Made by a program: the position numbers and the translations under genes
Part shown: positions 10,992 through 21,056 of the stretch, in pieces
Layout of the letters: each line of letters opens with the position of its first letter
Numbering within the stretch: position 1 is the first letter of the stretch
Notes under the pieces: model-generated
What the model saw: the letters and a program-made list of their open reading frames with translations, nothing else
Database searches by the model: none
What the model was told of the DNA's origin: nothing
NCBI RefSeq assembly: GCF_000368785.1
Contig: NZ_KB849690.1
Location: 400,198-464,197 of the forward strand
Reading direction: 5' to 3'
DNA length: 64,000 nucleotides
Origin: Acinetobacter towneri DSM 14962 = CIP 107472
GTDB lineage: Bacteria; Pseudomonadota; Gammaproteobacteria; Pseudomonadales; Moraxellaceae

Positions 10992-13133
10992 TTATTGAGC
11001 TGCTTGTTGCTCTGCCTGAATCGCAGTCAATGCAATCGTGAACACAATGTCATCTACCAATGCACCACGTGACAAGTCATTCACTGGCTTGTTCAAGCCT
11101 TGTAGCATTGGGCCAACACTCACCACGTTAGCAGAACGCTGTACTGCTTTATACGTCGTGTTACCTGTGTTCAAGTCAGGGAAAATGAACACATTGGCGC
11201 GACCTGCAACTTGAGAGTTTGGTGCTTTAGAGCGACCAACACTTTCAACCGATGCTGCATCGTACTGTAATGGGCCATCAATCAGTAAGTCAGGACGACG
11301 TTGTTTCGCAATTTCAGTCGCTTTCGCTACTTTTTCTACGTCAGCACCTGCACCCGAAGTACCAGTTGAGTAAGAAATCATGGCAATACGTGGGTCAATA
11401 CCAAACGCTTTTGCAGAGTCAGCAGATTGAATCGCAATTTCAGCCAATTGTTCAGCATCTGGGTCTGGGTTAATCGCACAGTCACCGTACACATATACTT
11501 CATCTGGTAACAGCATAAAGAATACTGAAGATACCAATGAATAATCAGGTGCAGTTTTAATGAGCTGGAATGCGGGACGAACTGTATTGGCTGTAGTATG
11601 CACAGCACCAGACACCAAACCATCAACCTGATCAAGTGCTAACATCATCGTACCTAATACGACAGTGTCTTGCAGCTGTTCACGTGCTTGATCGTCAGTA
11701 AGTTTGCCTTTACGCATCGCAACCATTTTTTCGACATAGTTTTCACGAATCAAGTCAGGATCAATGATTTCTAAGTCGTGTGGAAGCTCAATACCGCGTG
11801 CTTTGGCAACATCGACTACCGCTTCTGGTTTTGCCAATAATACGCAGTGGGCAATACCACGTGATTGACAAATCGCTGCAGCTTGAACGGTACGTGGCTC
11901 ATCACCCTCTGGAAGCACGATACGTTTTTTCGCTGCAATAGATTTTTGCACCAATTCATGGCGGAACGCAGAAGGCGATAAACGTGGTTTATGCGTATCG
12001 CTGATTAATTGGGTTAACCATTCTGCATTGATGTGACTGGCCACAAAGCGGGTAACTTGTTCTGCACGCTCAGTATCATCTACAGGAATTTCGTTGCTCA
12101 GGTTTAATAACTGTTGTGCAGTTTCAAAGGTGCTCAATTTAGTATGTAAAATTGGCAAGCCATTTTTCATTGCTGCTTGGCAGAACTCTAAAGCTTGTGC
12201 GCTTGGTGCTTGATGTTCAGTTAACACCAAACCTGCAAGTGGAATACCATTGCTGCTGGCTAAGCTACTGGCAAGCAATACATCGACACGGTCAGAACCA
12301 CTGATAATCAGCTCGCCTGCAACGAATTTATGCATTTCGTGTTCAATATTCGATGCAATTAAGCTGCTGTGTAATACACGGCGCTGCGCTGCTTCACCTT
12401 GGTTAATCCATTCTGCAGAAATGTGTGCAGCCAAGTCCGACATGCGTGGCACACTTAAAGTATTGCTGAATGGCACCAAGCCAATCACTGGCATGCAATC
12501 TTTACCAATCATTGGATGTGTAGTTTGAATTTTGCTGACAAACTGGTTGGTGTCGCTAATTAAACGTAAGTTTGGATCAAGCGTAACAGGAATTTGTGCA
12601 GAATCTTCTGGTAAACCTTTGGTACGCATAAACAATACGCCCGCAGTACGCTCACAAGTTGCACCACCAAAGAAACGTAATTGATTGTCTACTTTTGACG
12701 CTGTTTTAACAGCATTGTTGATGTCGGCATTGCTGACAATAATGACTTTTGCATCAAGTGCTTTAGCCAAATTTGCATTCAATTCAGTTGCAAATGGATC
12801 ACGTCCGTTTGGCAACACGCCTTCTACAATAATGATATCGTGATGTTTAGAAATTTCACGATGTAAACGAACTGCATCTTCAAGCAATTCGTCATTTTCA
12901 TCATTTTTTAAACGCTCAGTCAGCGCAGTATAAGAAATCGGCTCAACTGTTTCATGCTTGAACAGGTGACGATACAACGCAGTTGTGCGGTCTGCTTCAG
13001 GTTGTAATTCTTGTGAAAAAGGCTTTAAGAAACCTGCTTTTACGCCTTGGCATTCCAAAGCGTAAATTAAACCTAAACATGCTGATGTTAAACCAACACC
13101 AATTTCTGTAGGAACCAAAAGTATTGTTTTCAT
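10992..13133 (-). CDS. pta: Phosphate acetyltransferase (long form)
   Basis: A 713-residue enzyme converting acetyl-CoA and phosphate to acetyl phosphate. The N-terminal third is a P-loop-like BioD/CobQ-type domain (VPTEIGVGLTS), the middle a DRTGG domain, and the C-terminal ~330 residues the catalytic PTA/PTB domain (LPEGDEPRTVQAA, DGLVSGAVHTTANTVRPA, YGDCAINPDPDAEQLAEIA). The N-terminal extension is typical of the long, regulated Pta class. It lies 55 bp downstream of ackA on the same strand, so ackA-pta is probably one unit. Confidence 0.97.
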   Translation of the reverse strand: MKTILLVPTEIGVGLTSACLGLIYALECQGVKAGFLKPFSQELQPEADRTTALYRHLFKHETVEPISYTALTERLKNDENDELLEDAVRLHREISKHHDIIIVEGVLPNGRDPFATELNANLAKALDAKVIIVSNADINNAVKTASKVDNQLRFFGGATCERTAGVLFMRTKGLPEDSAQIPVTLDPNLRLISDTNQFVSKIQTTHPMIGKDCMPVIGLVPFSNTLSVPRMSDLAAHISAEWINQGEAAQRRVLHSSLIASNIEHEMHKFVAGELIISGSDRVDVLLASSLASSNGIPLAGLVLTEHQAPSAQALEFCQAAMKNGLPILHTKLSTFETAQQLLNLSNEIPVDDTERAEQVTRFVASHINAEWLTQLISDTHKPRLSPSAFRHELVQKSIAAKKRIVLPEGDEPRTVQAAAICQSRGIAHCVLLAKPEAVVDVAKARGIELPHDLEIIDPDLIRENYVEKMVAMRKGKLTDDQAREQLQDTVVLGTMMLALDQVDGLVSGAVHTTANTVRPAFQLIKTAPDYSLVSSVFFMLLPDEVYVYGDCAINPDPDAEQLAEIAIQSADSAKAFGIDPRIAMISYSTGTSGAGADVEKVAKATEIAKQRRPDLLIDGPLQYDAASVESVGRSKAPNSQVAGRANVFIFPDLNTGNTTYKAVQRSANVVSVGPMLQGLNKPVNDLSRGALVDDIVFTIALTAIQAEQQAAQ

Positions 13134-13188
13134 AATTTTTTCTAAATCGTAAAGGGACTGATTGAAAGTGGCTGAGCACTACGATTGC

Positions 13189-14403
13189 TTAAGCAATCGC
13201 AGCGTCACATTCAGACTTTTTTGCAGCTGACTTTAGCTCCTCTGCAACTTGCGCAGTTTCTTTCGCAATACGGCCTTCTTCGTCAGTTGGTACAACCCAA
13301 ATTTGTGGGCCTGTACCAGCATCGATACGACCTTCAGTACCACGTTTTAGGTTGTCGTTACGCTCTTTGCTGAAGTTGAAACCGAAGTGTGGTAAGTAAG
13401 ATACTGTTTTTTCACGGATATAAGCAGAGTTTTCGCCAATACCACCAGTGAAGAACAAGCCGTCTAAGCGTGGTAAACCACAGCTAAGCGCAGCTAAAGA
13501 TTTAGCTAAACGGTAGCAGAATACTTCAATGGCAAGCGTTGCATCTTCATTGCCTTGTTCAGATGCTTCAATTAAAGTACGCATGTCGTTCGATAAACCT
13601 GACAAGCCGAGTAAACCACTTTGGCTATTCAGCATTTTGTCAATTTTGTAGATGTCCCAACCCAAGTTGCTTGCAAGGAAGCTGTGTAAGCTTGGATCTA
13701 CATCACCACTACGGGTACCCATCACCAAACCTTCAAGTGGGGTTAAGCCCATAGAAGTATCTACACTTTGACCATTCCAGATCGCACAAGTTGAGCTACC
13801 GTTACCCAAGTGAGCTGTTAACCAGCCACCTTGTTTAAAGCTGCCAGCCAATTCTGAACCACGCTCTGAAACATAAGCATGGCTTGTACCGTGGAAGCCA
13901 TAACGACGTACGTTGTGGTCGGTATATAAGAATTTAGGTACTGCGTAACGGTAAGCGTGTGCAGGCATAGTTTGGTGGAATGCAGTATCAAATACAGCCA
14001 CTTGCGGAAGCTCTGGGAACAAACGCATCGTTGCTTCAATACCCACCAAGTGTGCTGGGTTATGTAACGGAGCAAGCGGAGTTGCTTCACGAATACGTTG
14101 AACAATTTCTTCTGTTAATAATTCTGCTTTGGTCAAAGTACCGCCGTGTACAACGCGGTGACCAATGGCTTGAGGCTTATATTGAGATAAGCGACCAAGA
14201 ATAGTTTCCAATGCTTTTTCATGGTCAGCATGTGGAATAGAAAGTTCGAGCGGCTCACCACCTGCGGTAATGCCTTTAATGCGCGCATCAGCAGAACCTA
14301 GATTTTCTGCCAAACCAAAGATACGATCTCCAACGCTTTCAGATACAAGCGCATATTTGATAGAAGAAGATCCGCAGTTAATCACTAATACTGATGTAGT
14401 CAC
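13189..14403 (-). CDS. ackA: Acetate kinase
   Basis: A 404-residue ASKHA kinase interconverting acetate and acetyl phosphate with ATP/ADP. Motifs are [13 protein letters not shown] (adenosine/phosphate region), [20 protein letters not shown] with the catalytic His, [21 protein letters not shown] and FTGGIGENS. First gene of ackA-pta. Together they control acetate overflow, acetate activation and the acetyl-phosphate pool. Confidence 0.97.
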   Translation of the reverse strand: MTTSVLVINCGSSSIKYALVSESVGDRIFGLAENLGSADARIKGITAGGEPLELSIPHADHEKALETILGRLSQYKPQAIGHRVVHGGTLTKAELLTEEIVQRIREATPLAPLHNPAHLVGIEATMRLFPELPQVAVFDTAFHQTMPAHAYRYAVPKFLYTDHNVRRYGFHGTSHAYVSERGSELAGSFKQGGWLTAHLGNGSSTCAIWNGQSVDTSMGLTPLEGLVMGTRSGDVDPSLHSFLASNLGWDIYKIDKMLNSQSGLLGLSGLSNDMRTLIEASEQGNEDATLAIEVFCYRLAKSLAALSCGLPRLDGLFFTGGIGENSAYIREKTVSYLPHFGFNFSKERNDNLKRGTEGRIDAGTGPQIWVVPTDEEGRIAKETAQVAEELKSAAKKSECDAAIA

Positions 14404-14743
14404 TTTTATGTACCCGAATTCTAATTGAAGTTATCCCTAGTCAATCAAGCTGCATTGCAAGATATGGCAAACGGCAATCTATTGTGTTGCAATCTTGATC
14501 ATTACGTATGTTTTATCATGGGTTTTTTATTGCTCCTAGATAGACTTTAGGAGATTAGACTTAAGCATTATCGACCATGAAATCAGAAATAATTAAAATT
14601 TATCAGCCCGAAACTTTCATTTTTTCATGAAATGATGGTCTAAAATTTCTGCTTAATTCCTGTTGTATTCTCTTAACATAGCACACTTCATTCTGCAGGC
14701 GAGTGGCAAACTGTTTTAAATTATTTCCTCAATCTTTGTCGGT
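14404..14743. other. Intergenic region upstream of ackA
   Basis: These 340 bases of A+T-rich sequence lie between ackA and the small membrane protein gene. They should hold the ackA-pta promoter, but I cannot assign its -35/-10 pair with confidence. No ORF, repeat or convincing hairpin was seen. Confidence 0.5.
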
Positions 14744-15160
14744 TTATTTTGATTTGGCAGCGTATTTAATTTCCGACCAACGGACAATCACATAAGCAAT
14801 CAGTGCCACCATAAAAAACACCAACATCATCCACGCCAAGCCTTGTAAGGTTTCAATAATGGTGCGGTAAATTTCCAATACCCAGCGTTCTTGCGTCAGT
14901 TCAATCACAATTCTTTTGTCATTTTCGGCATAGGTGAGTGGGGTAATGTATTTTTCCATATCGTAAATACGAATGCCTGAAGATGTGCCGACCACCATGC
15001 CTGCAAATTTGGTGTACTTTGCCCATGCTTCATGAATTGGGTCGTGGATGATACGCGCCAAAATTGCATTGATGGAGCTGGAAAACAGACGCATGACAAT
15101 GAACGACACCAACAGTGCTAAAGCAAAGGTACTAATAATCAAATAATAAAACATAAGCAT
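14744..15160 (-). CDS. Small inner-membrane protein, unknown function
   Basis: A 138-residue protein with two hydrophobic helices, one at the N-terminus (about 3-25, MFYYLIISTFALALLVSFIV) and one near the C-terminus (about 108-128, WMMLVFFMVALIAYVIV). The polar middle of about 80 residues includes RIYDMEKYITP. The start is the ATG at 15160, with AGAGTGG upstream; an in-frame GTG two codons earlier is less likely. I do not recognise the family. It is monocistronic by spacing. Confidence 0.65.
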   Translation of the reverse strand: MLMFYYLIISTFALALLVSFIVMRLFSSSINAILARIIHDPIHEAWAKYTKFAGMVVGTSSGIRIYDMEKYITPLTYAENDKRIVIELTQERWVLEIYRTIIETLQGLAWMMLVFFMVALIAYVIVRWSEIKYAAKSK

Positions 15161-15340
15161 CGCCACTCTTTTTGATGATTTTTCTAATCTTGATGGTGTT
15201 TTTATTTTAAGTGAGCGTGAGGCAGAAATGTGTAGTGGAACTGTGTCTTAAAACAATGTCTAAAAAATAGAAGGGAATAATGTTCAGCTTCCTGTGAAAC
15301 TGAACATTATATTTGGATATTGCAAAATTACAGATGGATT

Positions 15341-16606
15341 TTATTGGCGGATTTGACCATCGCCAAACACGATCCATTTTTGTGAGGTTAAACCTTCCAA
15401 ACCGACAGGGCCACGGGTATGAATTTTATCGGTAGAGATTCCAATTTCAGCACCTAAACCATATTCAAAACCATCAGCAAAGCGTGTAGAAGCGTTAATC
15501 ATGACTGAACTAGAATCTACCGCAGCCAAGAATTGACGCGCCAAACTAAAGTTTTCAGTAATAATGGCATCAGTATGATGTGAACCATATTTATTGATAT
15601 GTTCAATTGCCTCATCAATTCCTGAAACCACTTTAACTGCCAAAATTGGGCCTAAATATTCGGTGTACCAATCTTCTTCGGTTGCTGTTTTAACACTTGT
15701 ACCCAAAATCTTTTGGGTTGCAGGACAGCCGCGTAATTCGACTTGTTTTTCTGCATATAGCTCGGCAATACGTGGCAAGAATTGTGCGGCAACAGCCTCA
15801 TCGACCAACAATGTTTCCATGGCATTACAGACGCCATAACGGTGAGTTTTTGCATTCAGGGCAATAGGCAGGGCTTTTTGTAAATCGGCCTGTGCTTCTA
15901 CAAATACGTGACAGTTACCATCCAAATGTTTAATCACTGGAATACGCGCTTCATTGCTGATGCGTTCAATCAGACTTTTACCGCCACGTGGCACAATTAC
16001 ATCTACATATTCAGACATGGTAATTAATTGCCCAACGGCAGCACGGTTTGAGGTGTTAATCACTTGCACCGATGTTTCTGGCAAGCCTGATGCTTTTAAG
16101 CCGTGTTGAATCGCGGCAGCAATCGCTTGGTTAGATTCCAGTGCTTCAGAACCACCACGTAAAATAATCGCATTGCCTGATTTTAATGCCAAAGACGCAG
16201 CTTCAAGGGTTACGTTTGGACGTGATTCGTAAATCATGCCCACCACACCTAGCGGTACACGCATTTTGCCCAATTGAATACCAGATGGACGGTAAGCCAT
16301 ATCGGTAATTTCACCAATTGGATCCATGAGACCAATCACATCTTTCAGACCTTGTAACATGCCTTTAAAGCGTGCGGGATTAAGTTCTAAGCGATCAAGC
16401 AGTGCGCTATCCAAGTTGTTGTTACGACCTTTGGTCATATCAATTTGGTTGGCAGCTAAAATAGCGGACTCGCTATTTTCCAATGCCGTATAAATAGCCG
16501 ATAACGCATTGTTTTTAGATTGGGTAGAAGCGCTTGCTAAGACACGAGAGGCTTGGCGTGCTTGTTGTCCTACCGTTTGCATATATTGTTCAATAGACTC
16601 TTGCAT
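15341..16606 (-). CDS. proA: Gamma-glutamyl phosphate reductase
   Basis: A 421-residue aldehyde-dehydrogenase-fold enzyme, the second step of proline biosynthesis (gamma-glutamyl phosphate to glutamate semialdehyde, NADPH-dependent). Motifs are [38 protein letters not shown] and the C-terminal [18 protein letters not shown]. The catalytic Cys is in [13 protein letters not shown]. The frame is open 41 codons further upstream, but ProA proteins start at about MQESI, so I use 16606. No proB neighbour is present. Confidence 0.95.
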   Translation of the reverse strand: MQESIEQYMQTVGQQARQASRVLASASTQSKNNALSAIYTALENSESAILAANQIDMTKGRNNNLDSALLDRLELNPARFKGMLQGLKDVIGLMDPIGEITDMAYRPSGIQLGKMRVPLGVVGMIYESRPNVTLEAASLALKSGNAIILRGGSEALESNQAIAAAIQHGLKASGLPETSVQVINTSNRAAVGQLITMSEYVDVIVPRGGKSLIERISNEARIPVIKHLDGNCHVFVEAQADLQKALPIALNAKTHRYGVCNAMETLLVDEAVAAQFLPRIAELYAEKQVELRGCPATQKILGTSVKTATEEDWYTEYLGPILAVKVVSGIDEAIEHINKYGSHHTDAIITENFSLARQFLAAVDSSSVMINASTRFADGFEYGLGAEIGISTDKIHTRGPVGLEGLTSQKWIVFGDGQIRQ

Positions 16607-16947
16607 AGCGGTTTGATCACTTAGAAATTTCAACTCGATATTAACAGTCTGTGCCTGCACAATGAAGCGTCTCAGCGGAAAATCGACTAAATTGTTCAAT
16701 CTTTTCATATTTTTCAATGCTTTCATCACAAAAATTAATATTTTGAAATGCTTTATGATTTAAAAGTAGATGAGCGGTCATAGAAAATGTTGCGTATAAA
16801 ATCAGCACCTGTATAGAATGATGCGATAACGACATTGATGTCATTCACAACAATAAGCAGGATGCCCCTTTAATTCAGATAAGTGGGTAATCGTTCAATG
16901 ACGAACACTTGCACAATAAAAATAAAATGCGCATGGAGGTAAGGAAT

Positions 16948-18282
16948 ATGAATTCCATGATCCAGATGGACACGGATGTACAGGACGCAAGTTCGCATGT
17001 CTGTTTTTTTGATATTTACGATAAACACAGCTTTAAACAACCCGCTCGTACCACTTGGATCAACGGCTGGAAAGTGGAATACATGGCAATTGCTCAGCCA
17101 GAAACCGCACATTTAACTCCAATTGTGATTATTGGTGGTGCATTCCAAAACTTTAATTCATATAAATATTGTGTCGAGCAGCTTTTTCGTGCAGGGCCAA
17201 TCATTTTAATTGATATGCCATCTATGGGCGCCAATCAGCAAATGACCAATGTGGAAACAGGTGAGTCGGCAGGAACGCTAGAACTGCATGATTTAGGTCA
17301 GATGTTGGGTGATTGGCTGGATATTGTCGGCTTAGATAAAGTATCCGTCATGGGCATGTCATTGGGTTCGGTGGTGGCATCGTGTCTAGCAGATCAGCGT
17401 CCTGAATTGATTGATCGCATGATTTTAATGGGGGTTATGCAAAAGACCCGTAAAAGTTGGCGCATGTTGCTTGAAGAATCACTGCATTTAATGAAAGAGC
17501 AGCGCATGGATGAATTTGGTCAGGCGGTGATTTTATACTTGGTCAATCATGCCAAAATGGAACAAACTCGTATGTCACCGACTGCAAAGCGTTTGTTTTA
17601 CCGACAAATGGCCGACTTTACCGCTACAGAGCAAGATCGCTACGATGTGAACTGCAACCGTTTATTGCGGTTAACCAATGTGCCTATTCCGCAATGTAAG
17701 GTTTTGGTGGCGTGTGGGCAATATGACAGTTTTACCTTGCCGCATGAAAATGCCAATTTTGCCTTACAGTGCCCGAACATGGAATTTGCCATGATTGCCA
17801 ATGCAGATCATGTGCCGCAATTACAGCGCCGTAAAGAAACCATGAATTTATTTGCGACCTTTTTAAGCGATGAATCTATTCAGGACTTAGATGGCATTAT
17901 TCCAATGACACGTGCGCAACTATTGACGATGGAACGCCGTGGAGAAGCGCGTATTCGGGTGCAAAATCCGCAAAGTCATTTGCAGTATCGTCATTCTGAT
18001 TTGAAAATTGCCACGCACATTGTCGATTTAAACTTCTTTGGTGTATTGCTTGATTTTGAAAATGCTGCGTTGGCGGCACAAGCAGCACAGTTTGAACGAG
18101 ATATGGCCTTAGAATTACAGGATGAGGAAGGCAGTTTTAGCATTGAATGTTTAATTTTTGAAAGCCAAGGGCAGCAACTACGCGCATTATTTAAGCATGG
18201 TAGTTTTGAGGTGGCAGAGCGTTTGTTGCGTTATGTGGAACGTCAAAAAGCGGCTGCACAAAATTTGGAATATGCCCGTTAG
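16948..18282 (+). CDS. Alpha/beta hydrolase with PilZ-like C-terminal domain
   Basis: A 444-residue protein. Residues about 55-305 form an alpha/beta hydrolase: IVIIGGAFQ oxyanion strand, nucleophile elbow GMSLGS (Ser138), acid CGQYDS (Asp260) and NADH with His288. The hydrolase part vaguely recalls RhlA-type proteins. The last ~120 residues are separate and show RRGEAR (RxxxR, 331-335) and DLNFFG (360-365), which resemble the two c-di-GMP contact motifs of PilZ domains, with Asn where Ser is usual. The start at 16948 has an excellent GGAGG (16935-16939); the frame extends 13 codons upstream without support. Substrate unknown. Confidence 0.8.
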   Translation: MNSMIQMDTDVQDASSHVCFFDIYDKHSFKQPARTTWINGWKVEYMAIAQPETAHLTPIVIIGGAFQNFNSYKYCVEQLFRAGPIILIDMPSMGANQQMTNVETGESAGTLELHDLGQMLGDWLDIVGLDKVSVMGMSLGSVVASCLADQRPELIDRMILMGVMQKTRKSWRMLLEESLHLMKEQRMDEFGQAVILYLVNHAKMEQTRMSPTAKRLFYRQMADFTATEQDRYDVNCNRLLRLTNVPIPQCKVLVACGQYDSFTLPHENANFALQCPNMEFAMIANADHVPQLQRRKETMNLFATFLSDESIQDLDGIIPMTRAQLLTMERRGEARIRVQNPQSHLQYRHSDLKIATHIVDLNFFGVLLDFENAALAAQAAQFERDMALELQDEEGSFSIECLIFESQGQQLRALFKHGSFEVAERLLRYVERQKAAAQNLEYAR

Positions 18283-18330
18283 TAGATAAAATCAGTGCTT
18301 GGTTTAAAATTATCCAAAGAAAATAGAATC

Positions 18331-18360
18331 AAAATAGCGTGTTAAACCACGCTATTTTTT
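18331..18360. terminator. Bidirectional terminator, hydrolase / methyltransferase
   Basis: AAAATAGCGTG/CACGCTATTTTTT with a 6-base loop. It overlaps the last codons and stop of the minus-strand methyltransferase and follows the plus-strand hydrolase. Confidence 0.82.
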
Positions 18361-19232
18361 TTGTAGGCATGAACCATCCAGACTAAATCGCCTAAATGTT
18401 CTGCGGTTGTTTTTTCTAAAGAGCTGTTGGAAAAATACAGTTGTGGTTGTTGTAGCTGCACTTGCTCAAAACCTGCATTTTGAAAAAACTGAGTTAATTC
18501 CTGCGGAGATTGAAAGTGAAAGGTGAAAGCACTGCGTGACATAAATTTCAATAATCGGCTGCAGTTCCAAATAAAATTGGCGAGCTTGTTTTTGACGGGT
18601 TCAGGGTAAATATCGGTTAAATAATGCAGTTCTGGAAAGTCTTGGGTGTAGTTACACATGCCATTTAACAGCTGTTGTAGCATGTCTTTGCTGAAGTAGT
18701 TAATTAAACCTTCACTAATAATTACTAAGGGCTGCGAGTGATCAAAATATTCAAAGGCCTGTTGAAAGGATTCACTAAAAATATCGGCGGTGAGAACTTC
18801 AGGTGCGTCGTGGTCAATTTGTCGTAACGCTTGAGTTTTAATTTGCGCCATATCAGGCAAATCCAGTTCACGGTAATTCAGTTCAGGATATTTTTGTCGA
18901 AAGTTCCAGCTGCGTGGTGACAGCCCAGATGCAATTTCGAGCACTTGTAATTGCGGATGTTGCTGAATCAGTGCGGTTAAGTGTGCATCAATCATTTGGT
19001 GACGTTGTTTGAGGGTGCTGCGCATACTGCCGCCCACATGACGTTCTGCCCAGTTTTCTAAAGGATGTACCAATTTGGCTAAAAACTTGCCTTTTCGGGT
19101 CGCAAATACAGGATGTGAAATCCCCCTTTGATACCAGATATATCCCGTATAATGTGCGGTAAAAGAAATATGCCGATGTTTGGACAATGCAGTCGTGTCT
19201 GAGCGAGTTGGCTTGGCATCCGAGTTGTGCAT
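18342..19232 (-). CDS. LCMT/Ppm1-family class I SAM methyltransferase
   Basis: A 296-residue methyltransferase of the leucine carboxyl methyltransferase-like family. Seen are YIWYQRGISHP near the start, the SAM-binding segment VLEIASGLSPRSWNF, the acidic YRELDLPDM, and VIISEGLINYF. The target is unknown; bacterial members are often tied to small-molecule modification. I place the start at 19232 (MHNSDAK), with AAGGAC 5-10 bases upstream. The longer frame to 19373 would add a Thr/Lys-rich stretch with no homology that I recognise. Confidence 0.75.
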   Translation of the reverse strand: MHNSDAKPTRSDTTALSKHRHISFTAHYTGYIWYQRGISHPVFATRKGKFLAKLVHPLENWAERHVGGSMRSTLKQRHQMIDAHLTALIQQHPQLQVLEIASGLSPRSWNFRQKYPELNYRELDLPDMAQIKTQALRQIDHDAPEVLTADIFSESFQQAFEYFDHSQPLVIISEGLINYFSKDMLQQLLNGMCNYTQDFPELHYLTDIYPEPVKNKLANFIWNCSRLLKFMSRSAFTFHFQSPQELTQFFQNAGFEQVQLQQPQLYFSNSSLEKTTAEHLGDLVWMVHAYKKNSVV

Positions 19233-19457
19233 TTCAGTCCTTTTTTCTGTCGTGATTTTGCTGTTCAGCAATGTTTTTGTCATTTTCGTATAGACCTTAA
19301 TTGTTTGTATGGTGGTCGTTGTCTTTTTAGGCATGCTTTGACACTCAAGCTGCGGTGTCAGGCATATACTCAAAATAGAATAAGTTTATCATAATCAAAA
19401 AGGAATAAGCTGTCGTGTTCCTTTGTCGTATAAATGCTGTGAAAAAGTGAAGGCGTA

Positions 19458-19741
19458 TAGGGTCTGTTGACATTTCATAAATGGCTTGCGCTGTAGGCTA
19501 AAACTGAGCAGATCAGGCATAAAACGCAGGGAATAGTGGACCTATTTTCAAGTTCCATAACGCAATCTGAGAAAGTTTTAGCCACAGCCTTTCAGGACGA
19601 GCATATTTTTTGCTGCTATTGCGTTATGTGCCAGTCATTTAGAATGACTAAATTTCCTGTCCCATGCCTTATATCAGCTAAAAAATCTTGCGAGATATAT
19701 CTCTCACGTCGCAAACATAGACGAATTGTCAACAGACCCTA
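19458..19741. mobile_element. MITE-like element with terminal inverted repeats
   Basis: A 284-bp segment between the methyltransferase and nagZ. It is bounded by perfect 15-bp inverted repeats, TAGGGTCTGTTGACA (19458-19472) and its complement (19727-19741), which include a flanking TA on each side. Partial inverted identity continues inward for another ~20 bp. Inside are further palindromes: CATAACGCAAT/ATTGCGTTATG (19556-19566/19618-19628), GGCTAAAACT/AGTTTTAGCC (19496-19505/19574-19583), AGTCATT/AATGACT (19633-19649) and GAGATATATCTC (19692-19703). A 68-codon frame inside is not convincing as a gene. It is probably a non-autonomous transposon moved by a transposase elsewhere; IS family not assigned. 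Confidence 0.75.
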
Positions 19742-19758
19742 GTTAGTTTGTGGTGATC

Positions 19759-20862
19759 TCAAGTCGCAGCGTTTTTAGTGGTACTTGAATAATTGGTCGG
19801 GTCGTGACTAGTTTGTGCTGCCAGTAGCGCGGCACTTTGTTCTTTAAATACCAAGATACGATCACGGACGCTTCGCCATTCATCACCCAAGTCTAAAACT
19901 TCAGCAATGCTAAACTCTGCACTAAGCTCAGGGATTTTACCGCGCATGCGTTCTAAACGTGCCTGATTCGGCAAGGGTAAATCGGCAATCGCATTTAAAG
20001 CCAATCGTTGTGCAGCACGGTTGTTGCAGACCAATCCCATGTCACAGCCTGCAAGCAAAGCTGCATGAATACGTGCATCGGCATCGCCTGCTACACAAGC
20101 CGCCTGCATGCTTAAATCATCCGAAAAGAGTACACCATCATAGCCCAAGTCTTTGCGAAGCACTTGCTGTAACCAAAACTCAGAAAAACCTGCAGGGTTC
20201 GGATCGACCTGATCATAAATGACATGCGCAGGCATGAGCGCATCCAGTTGATTTTGCAGTTGGATAAAGGTTTGCATATCCTGTTGTTGAATTTCGGCAA
20301 AAGAACGTGAATCTATCGCGGCAGCAACGTGAGAGTCTGCTTTAACCGATCCATGTCCAGGAAAGTGTTTGCCTGTGGTTGCCATTCCTGCACGATGCAT
20401 TCCACGTAAAAAAGCATCTGCCAAAGCAATAATATCGACAGGACGCGCAGCAAAAGCACGATCTCCAATGACATCACTGATGTCATTTAAATCTAAAACG
20501 GGTGCAAAACTAAAATCAATGCCTACGGCTAATACTTCGGTGGCCATCAACCAGCCACATTCTTCGGCTAAATCTAAGGCACGTTCAGGTTCGTTTTGGT
20601 ATAACTCGCCAAATCTACCCATAGCAGGTAATAGGGTAAAACCTTGTTTTAAGCGTTGTACGCGTCCGCCTTCTTGATCGACTGCAATTAAAATATCAGG
20701 GCGCACCTGACGCATGTGGTCGGTCAAGGCGCGTACTTGCGCAGGAGATTGGATATTTCGGGCAAATAAAATGACTCCACCGACTTGCGGAGCGCTTAAT
20801 AGTTCAATATCTTCTTGAGTAAGTTCTGTGCCAGCGATGTCGAGCATCAATGCGCCAATCAT
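19759..20862 (-). CDS. nagZ: Beta-N-acetylhexosaminidase
   Basis: A 367-residue cytoplasmic glycoside hydrolase family 3 enzyme that removes N-acetylglucosamine from anhydromuropeptides in peptidoglycan recycling. In ampC-regulated species this affects beta-lactamase induction. Motifs are VDQEGGRVQRL, the signature KHFPGHGSVKADSH with the catalytic His, and GVLFSDDLSMQAA with the nucleophile Asp. It is slightly longer than E. coli NagZ because of a C-terminal tail. The MITE-like element ends only 18 bp past the stop. Confidence 0.95.
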   Translation of the reverse strand: MIGALMLDIAGTELTQEDIELLSAPQVGGVILFARNIQSPAQVRALTDHMRQVRPDILIAVDQEGGRVQRLKQGFTLLPAMGRFGELYQNEPERALDLAEECGWLMATEVLAVGIDFSFAPVLDLNDISDVIGDRAFAARPVDIIALADAFLRGMHRAGMATTGKHFPGHGSVKADSHVAAAIDSRSFAEIQQQDMQTFIQLQNQLDALMPAHVIYDQVDPNPAGFSEFWLQQVLRKDLGYDGVLFSDDLSMQAACVAGDADARIHAALLAGCDMGLVCNNRAAQRLALNAIADLPLPNQARLERMRGKIPELSAEFSIAEVLDLGDEWRSVRDRILVFKEQSAALLAAQTSHDPTNYSSTTKNAAT

Positions 20863-21056
20863 ATTGGGTGTCCGTATTCGATTTTTATCAATAAAAAAAC
20901 AATACCTGAATTCTGCAATGATTTGCTACATTTTGACAGCACAGATTATGATAAAACTACACGACAGACCCAAATTAAGTTGTATAAGATTTTGAATCTG
21001 CTCAATTCATTGTGAAAAGCAGAGATTGGTCAAAAACCAAGGACGTAAATATTTTT

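Noticed and set aside
16607..16729. 41-residue N-terminal extension of ProA
   Set aside because: ProA proteins start at about MQESI; the upstream residues resemble no known extension.
19536..19742. 68-codon plus-strand frame
   Set aside because: It lies wholly inside the inverted-repeat element, starts with GTG and ends in the terminal repeat, has no ribosome binding site, and reads through palindromes. A chance frame is more likely.
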